A program made the translations under genes and the position numbers. The notes under the pieces are model-generated. The model worked only from the letters and a program-made list of their open reading frames with translations. It was not told where the DNA came from and made no database searches. This document shows, in pieces, positions 30,125 to 40,471 of a stretch of 64,000 bases of DNA. The first letter of the stretch is position 1; each line of letters starts with the position of its first letter. Where the stretch lies: contig NC_020506.1 in NCBI RefSeq assembly GCF_000344785.1, positions 806,001 to 870,000 of the forward strand, read 5' to 3'. This DNA is from Corynebacterium callunae DSM 20147 (lineage in GTDB: Bacteria; Actinomycetota; Actinomycetes; Mycobacteriales; Mycobacteriaceae).

Positions 30125-30762
30125 AGAACCAAAAGGTTATTTGAGGTCTTTTTAACCTCTGCTAGCTTGCCCCGGTTCTTTTCCAGCTTGGCCCATAATT
30201 CATGGGGGATGGTCTTTTCTGCCTCGCGCACCACATCTTTGTCGGTGGTGCCCCAGGTAATGGGCATTGGGCTGACTTCATCCCAGTGGTCTTGGTCTTT
30301 TACTGTGCGGCGACCGGAAACAGCCACCGCAGGCACTCGCTCGCCGAGGCGGCGCTCATGGACTCCCACGCGGTTAATGGTGCGGATAGCCAAGCCCCAT
30401 TTTGGTTTTAGGGTGTTATCAACATTGGTGTTAACCAGCGCGAGCAAAACAACATCGCGCGGGTTGACCTCTGCAATAACGGCTGGGACGAGGTCATAGT
30501 TGTCATAAAGTGACTGAGCGCTGCCCATTTGGCGGGGAATAACTGGGATCATGATGAAGCTGATCAGCGCCATAATGGCCATTACGCCAAGAACTAGCCA
30601 TCCCCACACTGCGCCGTGAGCTAGGTAGTAACCACCAGCGCCGACTGCGAGTAGGACAAGTCCAAAACAGAGAGCAGAGATCTGCAGCCTCTTGGCATCG
30701 CGGAGGAATTCATTGTTCTTTTTTGCGTAGGATTCATCTACCGCAAAAGAAAAGTGCTGCAT
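30121..30762 (-). CDS. Membrane protein of the DUF3239 type
   Basis: The 213-residue protein has two transmembrane helices (~28-75) and a soluble C-terminal domain (SLYDNYDLVPAVIAEVNPRD, WGLAIRTINRVGVHERRLGE). The family is confined to corynebacteria and relatives as far as I recall; the function is unknown. Its start follows the XPB stop directly (TAAATG), so it is co-transcribed with the helicase gene. Confidence 0.7.
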   Translation of the reverse strand: MQHFSFAVDESYAKKNNEFLRDAKRLQISALCFGLVLLAVGAGGYYLAHGAVWGWLVLGVMAIMALISFIMIPVIPRQMGSAQSLYDNYDLVPAVIAEVNPRDVVLLALVNTNVDNTLKPKWGLAIRTINRVGVHERRLGERVPAVAVSGRRTVKDQDHWDEVSPMPITWGTTDKDVVREAEKTIPHELWAKLEKNRGKLAEVKKTSNNLLVL

Positions 30763-32496
30763 TTAGATATCTTTCTCTGTAATCGGGTCGGGGTCGAAAG
30801 GTTGTGGATCGACGCGCTCGGGGTCAACAGCTGCAGGGATGATCGGGAAGAGCAGATCATCAGCATCCATAATTCTATAGGCATAACCTTGTTCGGCTAA
30901 GAAGCGCTGGCGGTGGGCTGCATACTCCGTATCGAGGGTATCGCGGCTAACAATGGAGTAGAAATGCGCCTCGCCACCATCGTGTTTGGGGCGAAGTAAG
31001 CGACCCAGCCGCTGTGCTTCCTCCTGACGGCTGCCAAAGGTACCTGAGACTTGAATCGCCACCGAAGCTTCGGGGAGGTCAATGGAGAAATTAGCCACCT
31101 TTGATACCACCAGCACATCTAATTCCCCGGCCCGGAATTGTGCAAAGAGTGCTTCACGCTTCTTATTAGGAGTTTTGCCGTCAATAACTGGGGCATCAAA
31201 ACGTTGTCCAAGTTCCTCCAGCTGATCCAAATAAGCACCGATAATCAAAGTGGGCTGGCCGGCGTGGTGCTCAAGTACCTTTTGCACAACTGCCACCTTG
31301 GTATGGGCGCAGGCTGCTAGACGGTAGCGATCTGCTGACTCAGCAGTGGCATAAACCATGCGCTCGGCATCAGTCATCGTAGAACGGATTTCCACACAAT
31401 CAGCGGTGGCAATAAAACCTTGGGCTTCGAGGTCTTTCCAAGGTGCGTCATATCGTTTTGGACCAATGAGGCTAAAAACATCACCTTCGCGGCCATCTTC
31501 ACGCACTAAAGTGGCGGTCAGGCCGAGACGACGCCGGGATTGAAGATCAGAGGTCATACGGAATACCGGTGCGGGGAGGAGGTGGACCTCATCATAGATA
31601 ATTAGGCCCCAGTCGCGGGAATCAAAAAGTTCCAAAGCTTTGTACTCGCCCTTGGTACGTCGGGTGACCACCTGATAGGTCGCAATGGTCACCGGGCGGA
31701 TTTCTTTGCGCTCTCCGGAGTATTCGCCGATTTCTTCTTCGGTGAGGGTGGTGCGGCGCAGCAGCTCGTCCTTCCACTGCCGTCCGGCCACCGTATTGGT
31801 CACCAAAATCAGAGTGGTTGCCTGGGCACGAGCCATGGCAGCAGCTCCCACCATGGTCTTGCCAGCGCCACAGGGCAAAACGACAACGCCGGAACCTCCG
31901 TTCCAAAAGGAATCGGCAGCCATTTCTTGATAATCGCGCAGTGCCCATTCTTCATCGGCGGTCGATAGCGCAATGGGGTGTGCCTCGCCATCAACATAGC
32001 CAGCCAGATCTTCTGCAGGCCAGCCAATCTTTAGCAGCTCTTGTTTGAGACGACCTCGCTCAGAGGGATGCACAATGATGGTCTCGGGATCCACCTGTTG
32101 GCCAAGCATGGGCTTGATCTTTTTGTGGCGTGAGATTTCCACCAAAATCGCAGGTTCGGCAGATTCTAGAATCAGTCCATGTGCGGGATGGCGGTGCAAA
32201 CTGACACGTCCATAACGAGACATCGTTTCTGCAATATCAATAAGCAGCGATTGCGGGACCGGGAAGCGGGAATAGCGTTCCAGCATATCCACCACTTGCT
32301 CGGCATCGTGTCCAGCAGCCCGGGCATTCCATAGCGCTAGGGGAGTGATGCGATAGGTGTGAATATGTTCCGGGGCACGTTCCAGCTCTGCAAAAGGAGC
32401 TAGTTCCGCGCGTGCTGCGCTGGCCTGGGGATGATCGATCTCCAGCAGCACAGTCTTATCTGATTGAACAATCAGTGGTCCATCGCCAAAAGCCAC
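30763..32496 (-). CDS. DNA repair helicase XPB
   Basis: The 577-residue SF2 helicase has Walker A LPCGAGKT (~residue 210), the DEVH box (IIYDEVHLLP, ~300) and motif VI QEEAQRLGRLLRPK. The N-terminal XPB-type damage-recognition domain is present. Bacterial XPB is a 3'-5' helicase best known in actinobacteria (Rv0861c). GTG 32496 has GGAGGAG upstream. It lies downstream of the Rv0862c-like gene, the usual actinobacterial order. Confidence 0.92.
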   Translation of the reverse strand: MAFGDGPLIVQSDKTVLLEIDHPQASAARAELAPFAELERAPEHIHTYRITPLALWNARAAGHDAEQVVDMLERYSRFPVPQSLLIDIAETMSRYGRVSLHRHPAHGLILESAEPAILVEISRHKKIKPMLGQQVDPETIIVHPSERGRLKQELLKIGWPAEDLAGYVDGEAHPIALSTADEEWALRDYQEMAADSFWNGGSGVVVLPCGAGKTMVGAAAMARAQATTLILVTNTVAGRQWKDELLRRTTLTEEEIGEYSGERKEIRPVTIATYQVVTRRTKGEYKALELFDSRDWGLIIYDEVHLLPAPVFRMTSDLQSRRRLGLTATLVREDGREGDVFSLIGPKRYDAPWKDLEAQGFIATADCVEIRSTMTDAERMVYATAESADRYRLAACAHTKVAVVQKVLEHHAGQPTLIIGAYLDQLEELGQRFDAPVIDGKTPNKKREALFAQFRAGELDVLVVSKVANFSIDLPEASVAIQVSGTFGSRQEEAQRLGRLLRPKHDGGEAHFYSIVSRDTLDTEYAAHRQRFLAEQGYAYRIMDADDLLFPIIPAAVDPERVDPQPFDPDPITEKDI

Positions 32497-32548
32497 GAAT
32501 TAAATCTCCTCCAAAAGTTTAAGCTCCCATTATGTCACTATTTTCTGC

Positions 32549-34750
32549 CTAGTCCACTATCACTTCGCTGATCCGATGCAGCATAAATCGATGTACCGCA
32601 CCGCTGGCCTCATCTATGGCGTCTACCTGCCCGGCGGTCACCGTTAGTGGCTTCACCACCCGGTGCACGGCAACACCTTGCTTATCGACGAACCCCAGGG
32701 TCACCGTTCGTTGTCCGCGCACCGCGGCCTGGAGTACAGCGAGAGTGGGTTGCTCAGATGCAACTCCAGTGGTGGCTGCATCTTCTCGTCGAATAGCTTT
32801 AACGGCGGCCTGGATACGGGTCTCATCTAAAGGTGCTTTCGGCGCCGGCTGGTTGGCGGCAGGCACCCGCGCGGCCGCGGGGGCGATATTCAGGCTGGCG
32901 CCGGTGGTGTCCTCGGCAACAGGCTGGAATCCCGCCTGGCGCAGCTGTGTGATCACCTGCAGCAGGGGAGCCTGCGCGATAGCCACAGTCGGTGCAATCT
33001 GGTGCAAACCTACTTCCTTGCCCGCTTCCACAGCCTGATGCAGGAGCGCGGGATCTTCACTGCGCAAGTAGCTTAAGGCAGGGCCACCACGCAAAGTTCC
33101 GTGCTTGCGCGCAATATCGCTTAAAAGATAAGCCACTGACTGCGGAAGCTCCATGGCCGCATGGGATTTAAGGAATTCTAAGATTTCCGCAGTGCTTAGA
33201 CCCATGTCTAGAGCATGCCTAATGGACTTTTCACTCAAGCGGTATACCGAGGCCAAACCTGGAGATTCCAAGCTAGCGATAGTATCCATGGTTTTTTGCA
33301 TCTCAGGGGTTAAAGGACCTGGCACCATGATGGTGAAATCACCTTGGACAATAAAATAATCCACTGTCTTTGGCGCCTTAATAGCCTTTGCTGGATCTTC
33401 CCCGGCCAGCAGAGCGCGGGCACCCGCGGTCACACCGCCAGCATAAGCACCAATCCACTGTGCTTCAGAAATTAGTTCTGCTACCAACTCTGGTTGGAGA
33501 CGATGCGCGGCAATGGGGTAATTAAAGGAGAGATCGGCACGCAACTGCTCCCGTTCTACTCGTGCGAGCCCCGCGATGACCTTATGGCGATTATCAGCAA
33601 TGATGTCTCGCACACTTGCAGCGCTAAGCAAATGAATAGGCTTATCCTTTTCATCTGCCTGACCGACCATCCACGGTGCGATATTTTGATTCCACCAACC
33701 GCGCATTAGCATTCCCAGCTGCTCTGATAAATCAGCTTCTAAAAATTCATCGGCCAAGGGGGTTGGCGCAATATAGTCGCCACCCTCGTCATCGGCAGGG
33801 AGGGGATCCGGCACGCCACGACGCAATAATCCAGTAGCCACACCTAGACTGATTACCCGCGCAACCTCGGTTTCGCTGACCTCAAGTTCTTTGGAAAGAC
33901 GCGAAATTGTGCGCACGCCCAGCCCGCCTCCCTTGAGTGTGGTGGCAGGGGACTGGCTAAGGGCGTCGATAAGCAAACGGCTGAGACGCACTACCTCCAA
34001 GCCAGCAGCCACGCCGGCATCATCATTGCCGGGGGCAGCGTTCGCGGGGACGGGCAGCAGCTGCGCGGGGATTTCTGGACGGCCCTCGAGCACACGTCGC
34101 ACAATCGCCGGCAGTTTTACAGTTTGCTCATCAACCCGCGCGAGCAACCCGGCCACAATTAACTGAGGAATGGGGCGAGTCGGATCGGCGCCCAGCGCCG
34201 CATCCTTGGTTAAACCAAAACCCCCAGCAGCCACCAGGGTGCCTAAAATTTTGCGGTGCTGGGCAGAGAGCTTATCGACGGCTTCCTGAGCGGCTGCAAA
34301 ATTAAGGTGCGAGCCCCTGGATTCTGGCAGCAATTGCCAGTTATTGGGCAGCGCCGGCATGGTCTCCTGCGCAATCATCAGCTCCTCGGTGCCGTACATT
34401 ATGGCAAAGCTTTTTAACCTGGTGAGCGCATGTTTAATTTGCGTCTCATCGGGGTGGGGCTGCTCTTTGAGGGCAGTGTTCAGGTATTTAATGATGTCGG
34501 GGGCAGTCACAGGGTGGAGTTCAGCCCCGATATTTGCTGCAGCCTCTAAGACCACCAATTCGAGAGAGTTAAGTTGCAATAAAACTCGCACGATCGAGAC
34601 GCGCAACTGTAAACGCGCAGCAAGCGAGCCTAAATTAGGTGGTAGGGGGAGGACAGTATCGGGGCGATTTCGTAGAATTCCGGACAGTTCTTCATTGTTG
34701 AGCTGTTCTAACCACCGGTGGAGGGTGGGAACGGGGGAATCTTTTTTCAT
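32549..34750 (-). CDS. Helicase-associated XPB-N-like protein (Rv0862c-like)
   Basis: The 733-residue protein has no ATPase motifs. It has winged-helix repeats in the N-terminal half, and the segment DYFIVQGDFTIMVPGPLTPE resembles the XPB N-terminal domain. A C-terminal WYL-like sheet (AVRGQRTVTLGFVDKQG) follows. It sits next to XPB in most actinobacteria, suggesting a joint role in DNA repair that has not been defined. Confidence 0.85.
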   Translation of the reverse strand: MKKDSPVPTLHRWLEQLNNEELSGILRNRPDTVLPLPPNLGSLAARLQLRVSIVRVLLQLNSLELVVLEAAANIGAELHPVTAPDIIKYLNTALKEQPHPDETQIKHALTRLKSFAIMYGTEELMIAQETMPALPNNWQLLPESRGSHLNFAAAQEAVDKLSAQHRKILGTLVAAGGFGLTKDAALGADPTRPIPQLIVAGLLARVDEQTVKLPAIVRRVLEGRPEIPAQLLPVPANAAPGNDDAGVAAGLEVVRLSRLLIDALSQSPATTLKGGGLGVRTISRLSKELEVSETEVARVISLGVATGLLRRGVPDPLPADDEGGDYIAPTPLADEFLEADLSEQLGMLMRGWWNQNIAPWMVGQADEKDKPIHLLSAASVRDIIADNRHKVIAGLARVEREQLRADLSFNYPIAAHRLQPELVAELISEAQWIGAYAGGVTAGARALLAGEDPAKAIKAPKTVDYFIVQGDFTIMVPGPLTPEMQKTMDTIASLESPGLASVYRLSEKSIRHALDMGLSTAEILEFLKSHAAMELPQSVAYLLSDIARKHGTLRGGPALSYLRSEDPALLHQAVEAGKEVGLHQIAPTVAIAQAPLLQVITQLRQAGFQPVAEDTTGASLNIAPAAARVPAANQPAPKAPLDETRIQAAVKAIRREDAATTGVASEQPTLAVLQAAVRGQRTVTLGFVDKQGVAVHRVVKPLTVTAGQVDAIDEASGAVHRFMLHRISEVIVD

Positions 34751-34814
34751 GATGTGTCCAAGTTTAAGCCTTCTAAAGGTGACTTTTCTTCATCGAGTTT
34801 GAAAGAATAGAAAC

Positions 34815-35003
34815 ATGGCAAACGTAGAGAAGAAGCACTTCGTCGATCCGGCTTGGCCGGAGCATGCACCCGGTGAGCACGTGGTTACCGAAATCATTTC
34901 CAAGGTTGCTGGAGCTTCCAGCCCCTGGGGCGATGAGAAGGAGTTCCCATTCCCAGCTGAAGAGCTCGGATACGTCCACCCTTATTCCCGCATCAATCGC
35001 TAA
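34815..35003 (+). CDS. Conserved small protein (Rv0863-like)
   Basis: A 62-residue soluble protein (KKHFVDPAWPEHAPGEHVVT, EFPFPAEELGYVHPYSRI) found divergently next to the XPB pair in many actinobacteria. Function unknown. A strong terminator follows 8 bases after the stop. Confidence 0.75.
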   Translation: MANVEKKHFVDPAWPEHAPGEHVVTEIISKVAGASSPWGDEKEFPFPAEELGYVHPYSRINR

Positions 35004-35011
35004 GAGTTCGC

Positions 35012-35046
35012 AAAAAAGAGGCAGTCATGATGACTGCCTCTTTTTT
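35012..35046 (+). terminator. Rho-independent terminator
   Basis: Perfect arms AAAAAAGAGGCAGTCA/TGACTGCCTCTTTTTT with a 3-base loop; can act in both directions. Confidence 0.9.
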
Positions 35047-35055
35047 AATGCATGA

Positions 35056-35080
35056 AAAAAAGGGAACCCGTAGGTTCCCT
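35056..35080 (-). terminator. Terminator of rpf1
   Basis: GGGAACC/GGTTCCC around CGTA, followed on the minus strand by TTTTTTT. Confidence 0.8.
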
Positions 35081-35096
35081 GATTCACTGTGGCTAA

Positions 35097-35822
<726 letters not shown>

Positions 35823-36220
35823 GATTTTTTCTTATCGAATGATAAGAATTTGTGGTTTAAAGTTCTTGCTCCTAGACAGATTTTCAGCCTCCGACCCCAG
35901 ACAGGGTTTGGCGATGAGCCGGAAAATATGGATGAAAAACTGCGGTGCCTTGGCTAAACGCTAGCCGGAAGGTCACGATTGTGTCACGTTTTTTATCGGA
36001 GCTATATCAAAACTGGCTTTTTCTGAGGCTAAAACCCCTGGTCATATTAATAAAAAATTAAGGTGTTAGTTATGTCACATAATTAGTGTTGGGGCTATGC
36101 AAGGGGGTAAGTGAAGCGAGTTTTAGCAGGCGTGCTTGCCGTGTACAATGATTTCTTCTGGTTATATAGCGCCTGCTGCTATGGCGCTAAGAATATGCGA
36201 ATTGAAAGTGGTGAGGACGA
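35823..36220. other. Divergent promoter region rpf1 / cspB
   Basis: AT-rich sequence with the small palindrome CTTATCGAATGATAAG near 35831. No ORF was supported. Confidence 0.5.
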
Positions 36221-36604
36221 GTGCCTGTCGGAACAGTGAAGTGGTACGACGCAGAGCGTGGTTTCGGCTTTGTCTCCAATCCGGATGGTGAAGACTGCTA
36301 TGTAGGAAAGCAGGTTCTTCCCAAGGGGATTGGTGAACTACACAAGGGGCAGCGAATCGAGTTTGATTTCGCAGCAGGGCGTAAAGGTCCACAGGCGCTG
36401 CGCATTAAGGTCATGGAAACTCCCCGCCGCAAACCTCAGCATAAATATGAACCTGACGCCCTCCATGGCATGATTTCAGATCTTATTACCCTTTTGGAGA
36501 GCGGTATTCAGCCAGGTTTGGCCAAGGGACAATATCCCGAAAAGAAGGCCGGATCTCAGGTCGCTGAAATCCTTCGCGTGGTAGCCAAAGAACTAGACGC
36601 ATAA
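36221..36604 (+). CDS. cspB: Cold-shock-domain protein CspB
   Basis: The 127-residue protein has a cold-shock domain in residues 1-~65 with RNP motifs GTVKWYDAERGFGFV and CYVGKQV, then a C-terminal extension (HGMISDLITLLESGIQPG) seen in corynebacterial and mycobacterial homologues. It binds single-stranded nucleic acid. The GTG start has GAGGA upstream. It agrees closely with remembered C. glutamicum CspB. Confidence 0.92.
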   Translation: MPVGTVKWYDAERGFGFVSNPDGEDCYVGKQVLPKGIGELHKGQRIEFDFAAGRKGPQALRIKVMETPRRKPQHKYEPDALHGMISDLITLLESGIQPGLAKGQYPEKKAGSQVAEILRVVAKELDA

Positions 36605-36605
36605 G

Positions 36606-36639
36606 AAAAGGAGAGAGTCCATAGACTCTCTCCTTTTTT
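36606..36639. terminator. Bidirectional terminator
   Basis: Arms AAAAGGAGAGAGTC/GACTCTCTCCTTTT around CATA, between convergent cspB and the DUF2771-like gene. Confidence 0.9.
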
Positions 36640-36647
36640 AGGCTGGA

Positions 36648-37184
36648 CTATTCGGCAGCCTGTTCCATGGTGGAAAGGGACCAGGTCACGGTGTAGGGAG
36701 TTTCTTCGCCGTTACTGTCGTGGCCGATCATAATTGCAGAAATTTCCACCACCACCAGACGTGGACGCTCGCCACCATCTTCTAGCGGATCAACAGAGCC
36801 AGGCAGTGTTACCTCAGTGGTTTCATTGGCACCGTGATAAGCCTCATCATTGGCAGCTGGATCATCATAGATGGTGAGCAGGTACCAGTCATGATCGTAG
36901 ATTGATTCCGGAATGGTGAGATGGAGTTCTTCATCTGCACCCACATTCAAAGTGGGAACCTCATTCTCCGGGCATTCCACACCTGGCTCACAGATGCTAA
37001 ATGGGAAAACCTCGAGTTCGCCTGCAGGGGCGGAGGCTGCAATGGAGATCTCCGCAGGTTCTGGGTCGGGACGATTATTCCACCATTGTTGGAAGAGCAC
37101 TGAAATCACCACCACGATAACCACCGCTAAAGCGAGGCTAATAATTTGGATGATGTTCTTGCGCTTGGTTTTCCGGCTTGCCAT
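36648..37184 (-). CDS. DUF2771-like membrane-anchored protein
   Basis: The 178-residue protein has one N-terminal membrane helix (~10-30) and an extracytoplasmic beta-rich domain with a Cys pair (FSICEPGVECPENE). It resembles the DUF2771 family of Corynebacteriales, of unknown function. It follows the cyclotransferase-like gene closely and is probably co-transcribed. Confidence 0.65.
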   Translation of the reverse strand: MASRKTKRKNIIQIISLALAVVIVVVISVLFQQWWNNRPDPEPAEISIAASAPAGELEVFPFSICEPGVECPENEVPTLNVGADEELHLTIPESIYDHDWYLLTIYDDPAANDEAYHGANETTEVTLPGSVDPLEDGGERPRLVVVEISAIMIGHDSNGEETPYTVTWSLSTMEQAAE

Positions 37185-37195
37185 GAGTCTTGATT

Positions 37196-37969
37196 CTAGC
37201 CAGCTGGAATGAAACGTACCTCATAGAGGTCTGGCCAACGCTTGCCAGTGAGATAGAAATTCTCCGAATCGGGTATAAAAGCAATGCCATTTAGCACATT
37301 ATTAATATCTGGATCTGCGTTATTGGGTAGGGAAGAGGCATCAATAACTGCATTAACGGCACCGGAATCTAAGTCAATGCGCACGATATCGGTATCCATG
37401 AAAATATTGGCATAAACCTCGCCGTCCACGCATTCCAGCTCATTGAGTTTGTCCACGGCGGTGCCATCCAGAGTGACGTTTATGATATTTAGTTGCTCAA
37501 AGGTTTCAGGATCGCGTACCTGCAAAGTGGAACTGCCATCGGACATGATCAGCTGATCTCCACTGGTGCACAGACCCCAGCCCTCGCCGTCATAATTAAC
37601 CCGCGCTAGCTCTTCTAAGGTGGTGGCATCTCTTTTGAAAGCCACACCCTCATTCCAGGTTAATTGCCACACCACGTCGCCAGCCCTAGTGATGCCCTCG
37701 CCGAAAAAACTGGGATCCAGTGGCTGGGAAGCTTTCTCTTGGCCATCAATGGTGCTGCGGTAAATCCGCGAACCGCCATATTGGCCTGTACCGATTATGA
37801 GATCAGAGCCATCAACTTCTAAGCCTTGTGTAAAGGAGCTCTCATTAAAAGGGAGAGTTTGCACAATCTCTGGAACCAAATATTCCACCTCTGGCTGTGC
37901 TGTTTCGCTGCTACTACAACCAGCACTGAGTGAAGCGATAACCAAAGGTGCGAATTTTTTTAAGGACAT
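37196..37969 (-). CDS. Glutaminyl-peptide cyclotransferase-like lipoprotein
   Basis: The 257-residue protein has a lipobox (SLSAGC) and a five-bladed propeller-type sequence typical of plant/bacterial-type glutamine cyclotransferases (FTQGLEVDG, GEGWGLCTSG, LNELECVDGEVYANIF, VLNGIAF). Such enzymes form N-terminal pyroglutamate on exported proteins. ATG 37969 was chosen so the lipoprotein signal starts at the N-terminus. It starts 20 bases after the aminotransferase-like gene ends. Confidence 0.85.
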   Translation of the reverse strand: MSLKKFAPLVIASLSAGCSSSETAQPEVEYLVPEIVQTLPFNESSFTQGLEVDGSDLIIGTGQYGGSRIYRSTIDGQEKASQPLDPSFFGEGITRAGDVVWQLTWNEGVAFKRDATTLEELARVNYDGEGWGLCTSGDQLIMSDGSSTLQVRDPETFEQLNIINVTLDGTAVDKLNELECVDGEVYANIFMDTDIVRIDLDSGAVNAVIDASSLPNNADPDINNVLNGIAFIPDSENFYLTGKRWPDLYEVRFIPAG

Positions 37970-37989
37970 GGCACTGAGTCTATAAAGAT

Positions 37990-38691
37990 TTAGATCTCTT
38001 CGGCGCTTTCCCAAAGGTGTGCATTTACCTCAGAGAAAGTGGGGATGAATGCAGCGACTGGGCGTACTTCAGAAACCTGCAGGGCACTGCCATATTCCAG
38101 CCAGGCATTCACCCTTCTAATGCCATTTAGTGAATCGATCAACCAGACCTCGGCAGCACGCAGTTCATTAATATCAAAGCCTTCTGCACGAGCTTTGGAG
38201 CTGGCACCACGTAGGCGTAAATAATCCAAAATGGGGCCTTCAAGCACTGAAGGCAGATGGCGTGGGTGGGTGGAATGAAAAACCATTGAACCCTGTAGTA
38301 CGAACAGGGAAGCGTTAACGGCTCCGATAACCTTGCCGGACTCGTCGATAAGCAAACCCTCGTCGGCGCCTTGGCGTCGGCTGGTGGCAGAGGCACGGTC
38401 CTGCCACGCACTGTCCACGCCTTTAACGGTGGGCTGGGAACGCTCATCGCGGTGCCCATGGATGTCAACGGTGATGGTTGGCTTAATGGGGCGCGCGGGG
38501 CGAGTTTCCACACTAAAGTGGTTGTTTTCTACGGTGACAGCGCAAATGGCCTGGCCCTTGGCAGCGCGCAGCTTGGCGCGGATGGGCTCATCAAACTGCG
38601 CGGTAATTGGAGCTGCGGCGGCAAGACGGTCCATGTGGCCGGTGAAGTTGCGGACATGTCCGTCAACCATGAGGAAACTTGTGGTCACCAA
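37990..38691 (-). CDS. Class IV aminotransferase-like protein (aminodeoxychorismate lyase-like)
   Basis: The 233-residue protein follows the class IV PLP fold: FTGHMDRL near the N-terminus, DEGLLIDESGKVIGAVNASLF and EVWLIDSLNGIRRV. An obvious PLP lysine is not clear to me, though K in the TVKGVDSAW segment is a candidate. PabC and branched-chain aminotransferases share this fold; the substrate is open. It starts without a good ribosome site; GTG 38688 is an alternative start. Confidence 0.7.
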   Translation of the reverse strand: MVTTSFLMVDGHVRNFTGHMDRLAAAAPITAQFDEPIRAKLRAAKGQAICAVTVENNHFSVETRPARPIKPTITVDIHGHRDERSQPTVKGVDSAWQDRASATSRRQGADEGLLIDESGKVIGAVNASLFVLQGSMVFHSTHPRHLPSVLEGPILDYLRLRGASSKARAEGFDINELRAAEVWLIDSLNGIRRVNAWLEYGSALQVSEVRPVAAFIPTFSEVNAHLWESAEEI

Positions 38692-39010
38692 GGTGGATTG
38701 CTACGCCTTTCGAGTCTTGTGCGTGGAGTACAACACGGCCATATATAGATAGCAAGACAGTAGCACTCAAGTAGTCAAACTGTTGATTTTAGGGCGTCAT
38801 CTAGCGGTCTAGAGTAAAAGGCGATATGAATTTTATCCTTGGTCACTGAAAACAAATTTTTCGACCTTTGTCACTGGACTTGCTCGCTACGCCCGGCAGG
38901 TGAGAAAATTCTGTCGCACTAAAGGTTATGTTTCTTTGGGCGAATTTCACATTGTTTTTCATGAGTTTTCAAGCAACCTCACAACTTGAGTAGAAAATAG
39001 GTATCCGGCA
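38692..39010. other. Intergenic region before the purine-type permease gene
   Basis: No ORF and no recognisable riboswitch. The promoter of the permease gene is presumably in the last 100 bases. Confidence 0.5.
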
Positions 39011-40471
39011 ATGACGTCGAGAAATACTACCGAATCCCAGGGCGCCCTGGATCGGTATTTCAAAATTTCGGAGCGAGGATCCAGTATCGGCACGGAAGTC
39101 CGTGCAGGTATTGTCACCTTCTTCGCGATGGCCTACATCATCATCCTTAACCCACTGATCCTTGGTACCACCGAGGACATCAATGGCACCACCCTCGGCA
39201 TCCCACAGGTTGCTGCAGCCACTGCTTTGGCTGCCGGTGTCATGACCATCGCCTTCGGCCTGATCGCGCGTTACCCATTTGGTATCGCAACCGGCCTTGG
39301 CATCAACACCATGGTGGCCGTCACCCTGGTCTCCGGCGAAGGCCTCACCTGGCCAGAAGCTATGGGCCTGGTTGTAATTGACGGTATCGTCATCGTCATC
39401 TTGGCTGTCTCCGGCTTCCGCGTGGCCGTTTTCCGTGCAATCCCAGCTTCTATGAAGGCTGCGATCGGCGTGGGCATTGGTTTGTTCATCGCCATGATTG
39501 GCCTGGTTGACGCTGGCTTTGTGCGCCGTATTCCAGATGCTGCCGGCACCACCGTTCCCGTTACCTTGGGAATTAACGGTTCTATCGCTTCTTGGCCAAC
39601 CTTTGTCTTCATCATTGGCGTTTTGCTTTGTGGCTTTATGGTGGTCCGTAAGGTCCGCGGCGGTCTCTTCCTCGGAATCCTGGGCACCACCATCATCGCC
39701 ATCATTGTGGAGGCTATTTTTGGTGCAGGTCCATCCTTTGAAAATGGTGAAGCGAACCCGGCTGGCTGGAACCTCGCAGTTCCAGGAATCCCAGATTCCT
39801 TCGGCGGAGTTCCTGACCTTTCCCTCGTGGGCGCAGTTGACCTCATCGGTGCGTTCTCCCGCATCGGCGTTGTAGCCGCCACCTTGCTGGTATTCACCCT
39901 GGTATTGGCAAACTTCTTTGACGCAATGGGAACCATGACTGCGCTTGGTAAGCAAGCTGGCTTGGCTGATGAAGAAGGCAACCTTCCTGATATCAAGAAG
40001 GCCCTGATCGTAGAAGGCGCTGGCGCAATTGTTGGTGGCGCAGTTTCTGCTTCCTCCAACACCGTTTTCGCTGACTCCTCCGCTGGTGTTGCTGATGGCG
40101 CTCGCACCGGCCTGGCAAATATCGTCACCGGTGTGCTCTTCTTGCTGGCCATGTTCCTCACCCCGCTGTATGAGATCGTGCCAATTGAAGCAGCAGCTCC
40201 TGTGCTCGTTGTTGTGGGTTGCATGATGATGGCTCAGATCCGCGAGATCGACTTCACCCAGTTCTACATCGCATTCCCAGCCTTCCTCACCATCGTTATC
40301 ATGCCTTTCACCTACTCCATTGCCAACGGCATTGGCGTCGGATTCATCATGTACGCATTGATGGCAGTAGCTGCTGGCAAGGCAAAGGAAGTGCACTGGC
40401 TCATGTGGCTGGTAGCTGCACTATTTGCAGTATTCTTCGCTATCGACCCAATCATGGGTGCCATTAGCTAA
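39011..40471 (+). CDS. NCS2-family purine permease
   Basis: The 486-residue membrane protein has about 13 helices and NCS2/AzgA-type motifs (ATGLGINTMVAVTLVSGEGL, ANFFDAMGTMTALGKQAGL, VSASSNTVFADSSAGVADGA). This subgroup usually transports adenine, guanine or hypoxanthine with protons. Its stop overlaps the start of the trmH-like gene (TAATG). Confidence 0.9.
   Translation: MTSRNTTESQGALDRYFKISERGSSIGTEVRAGIVTFFAMAYIIILNPLILGTTEDINGTTLGIPQVAAATALAAGVMTIAFGLIARYPFGIATGLGINTMVAVTLVSGEGLTWPEAMGLVVIDGIVIVILAVSGFRVAVFRAIPASMKAAIGVGIGLFIAMIGLVDAGFVRRIPDAAGTTVPVTLGINGSIASWPTFVFIIGVLLCGFMVVRKVRGGLFLGILGTTIIAIIVEAIFGAGPSFENGEANPAGWNLAVPGIPDSFGGVPDLSLVGAVDLIGAFSRIGVVAATLLVFTLVLANFFDAMGTMTALGKQAGLADEEGNLPDIKKALIVEGAGAIVGGAVSASSNTVFADSSAGVADGARTGLANIVTGVLFLLAMFLTPLYEIVPIEAAAPVLVVVGCMMMAQIREIDFTQFYIAFPAFLTIVIMPFTYSIANGIGVGFIMYALMAVAAGKAKEVHWLMWLVAALFAVFFAIDPIMGAIS

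Noticed and set aside
38692..39010. Possible purine riboswitch before the NCS2 permease
   Set aside because: The conserved purine aptamer bases could not be matched.
39271..40224. Long antisense frame of 317 codons on the minus strand within the permease gene
   Set aside because: It is a shadow of a GC-rich membrane protein gene; composition (Pro/Thr/Lys rich) and lack of a ribosome site are unlike real proteins.
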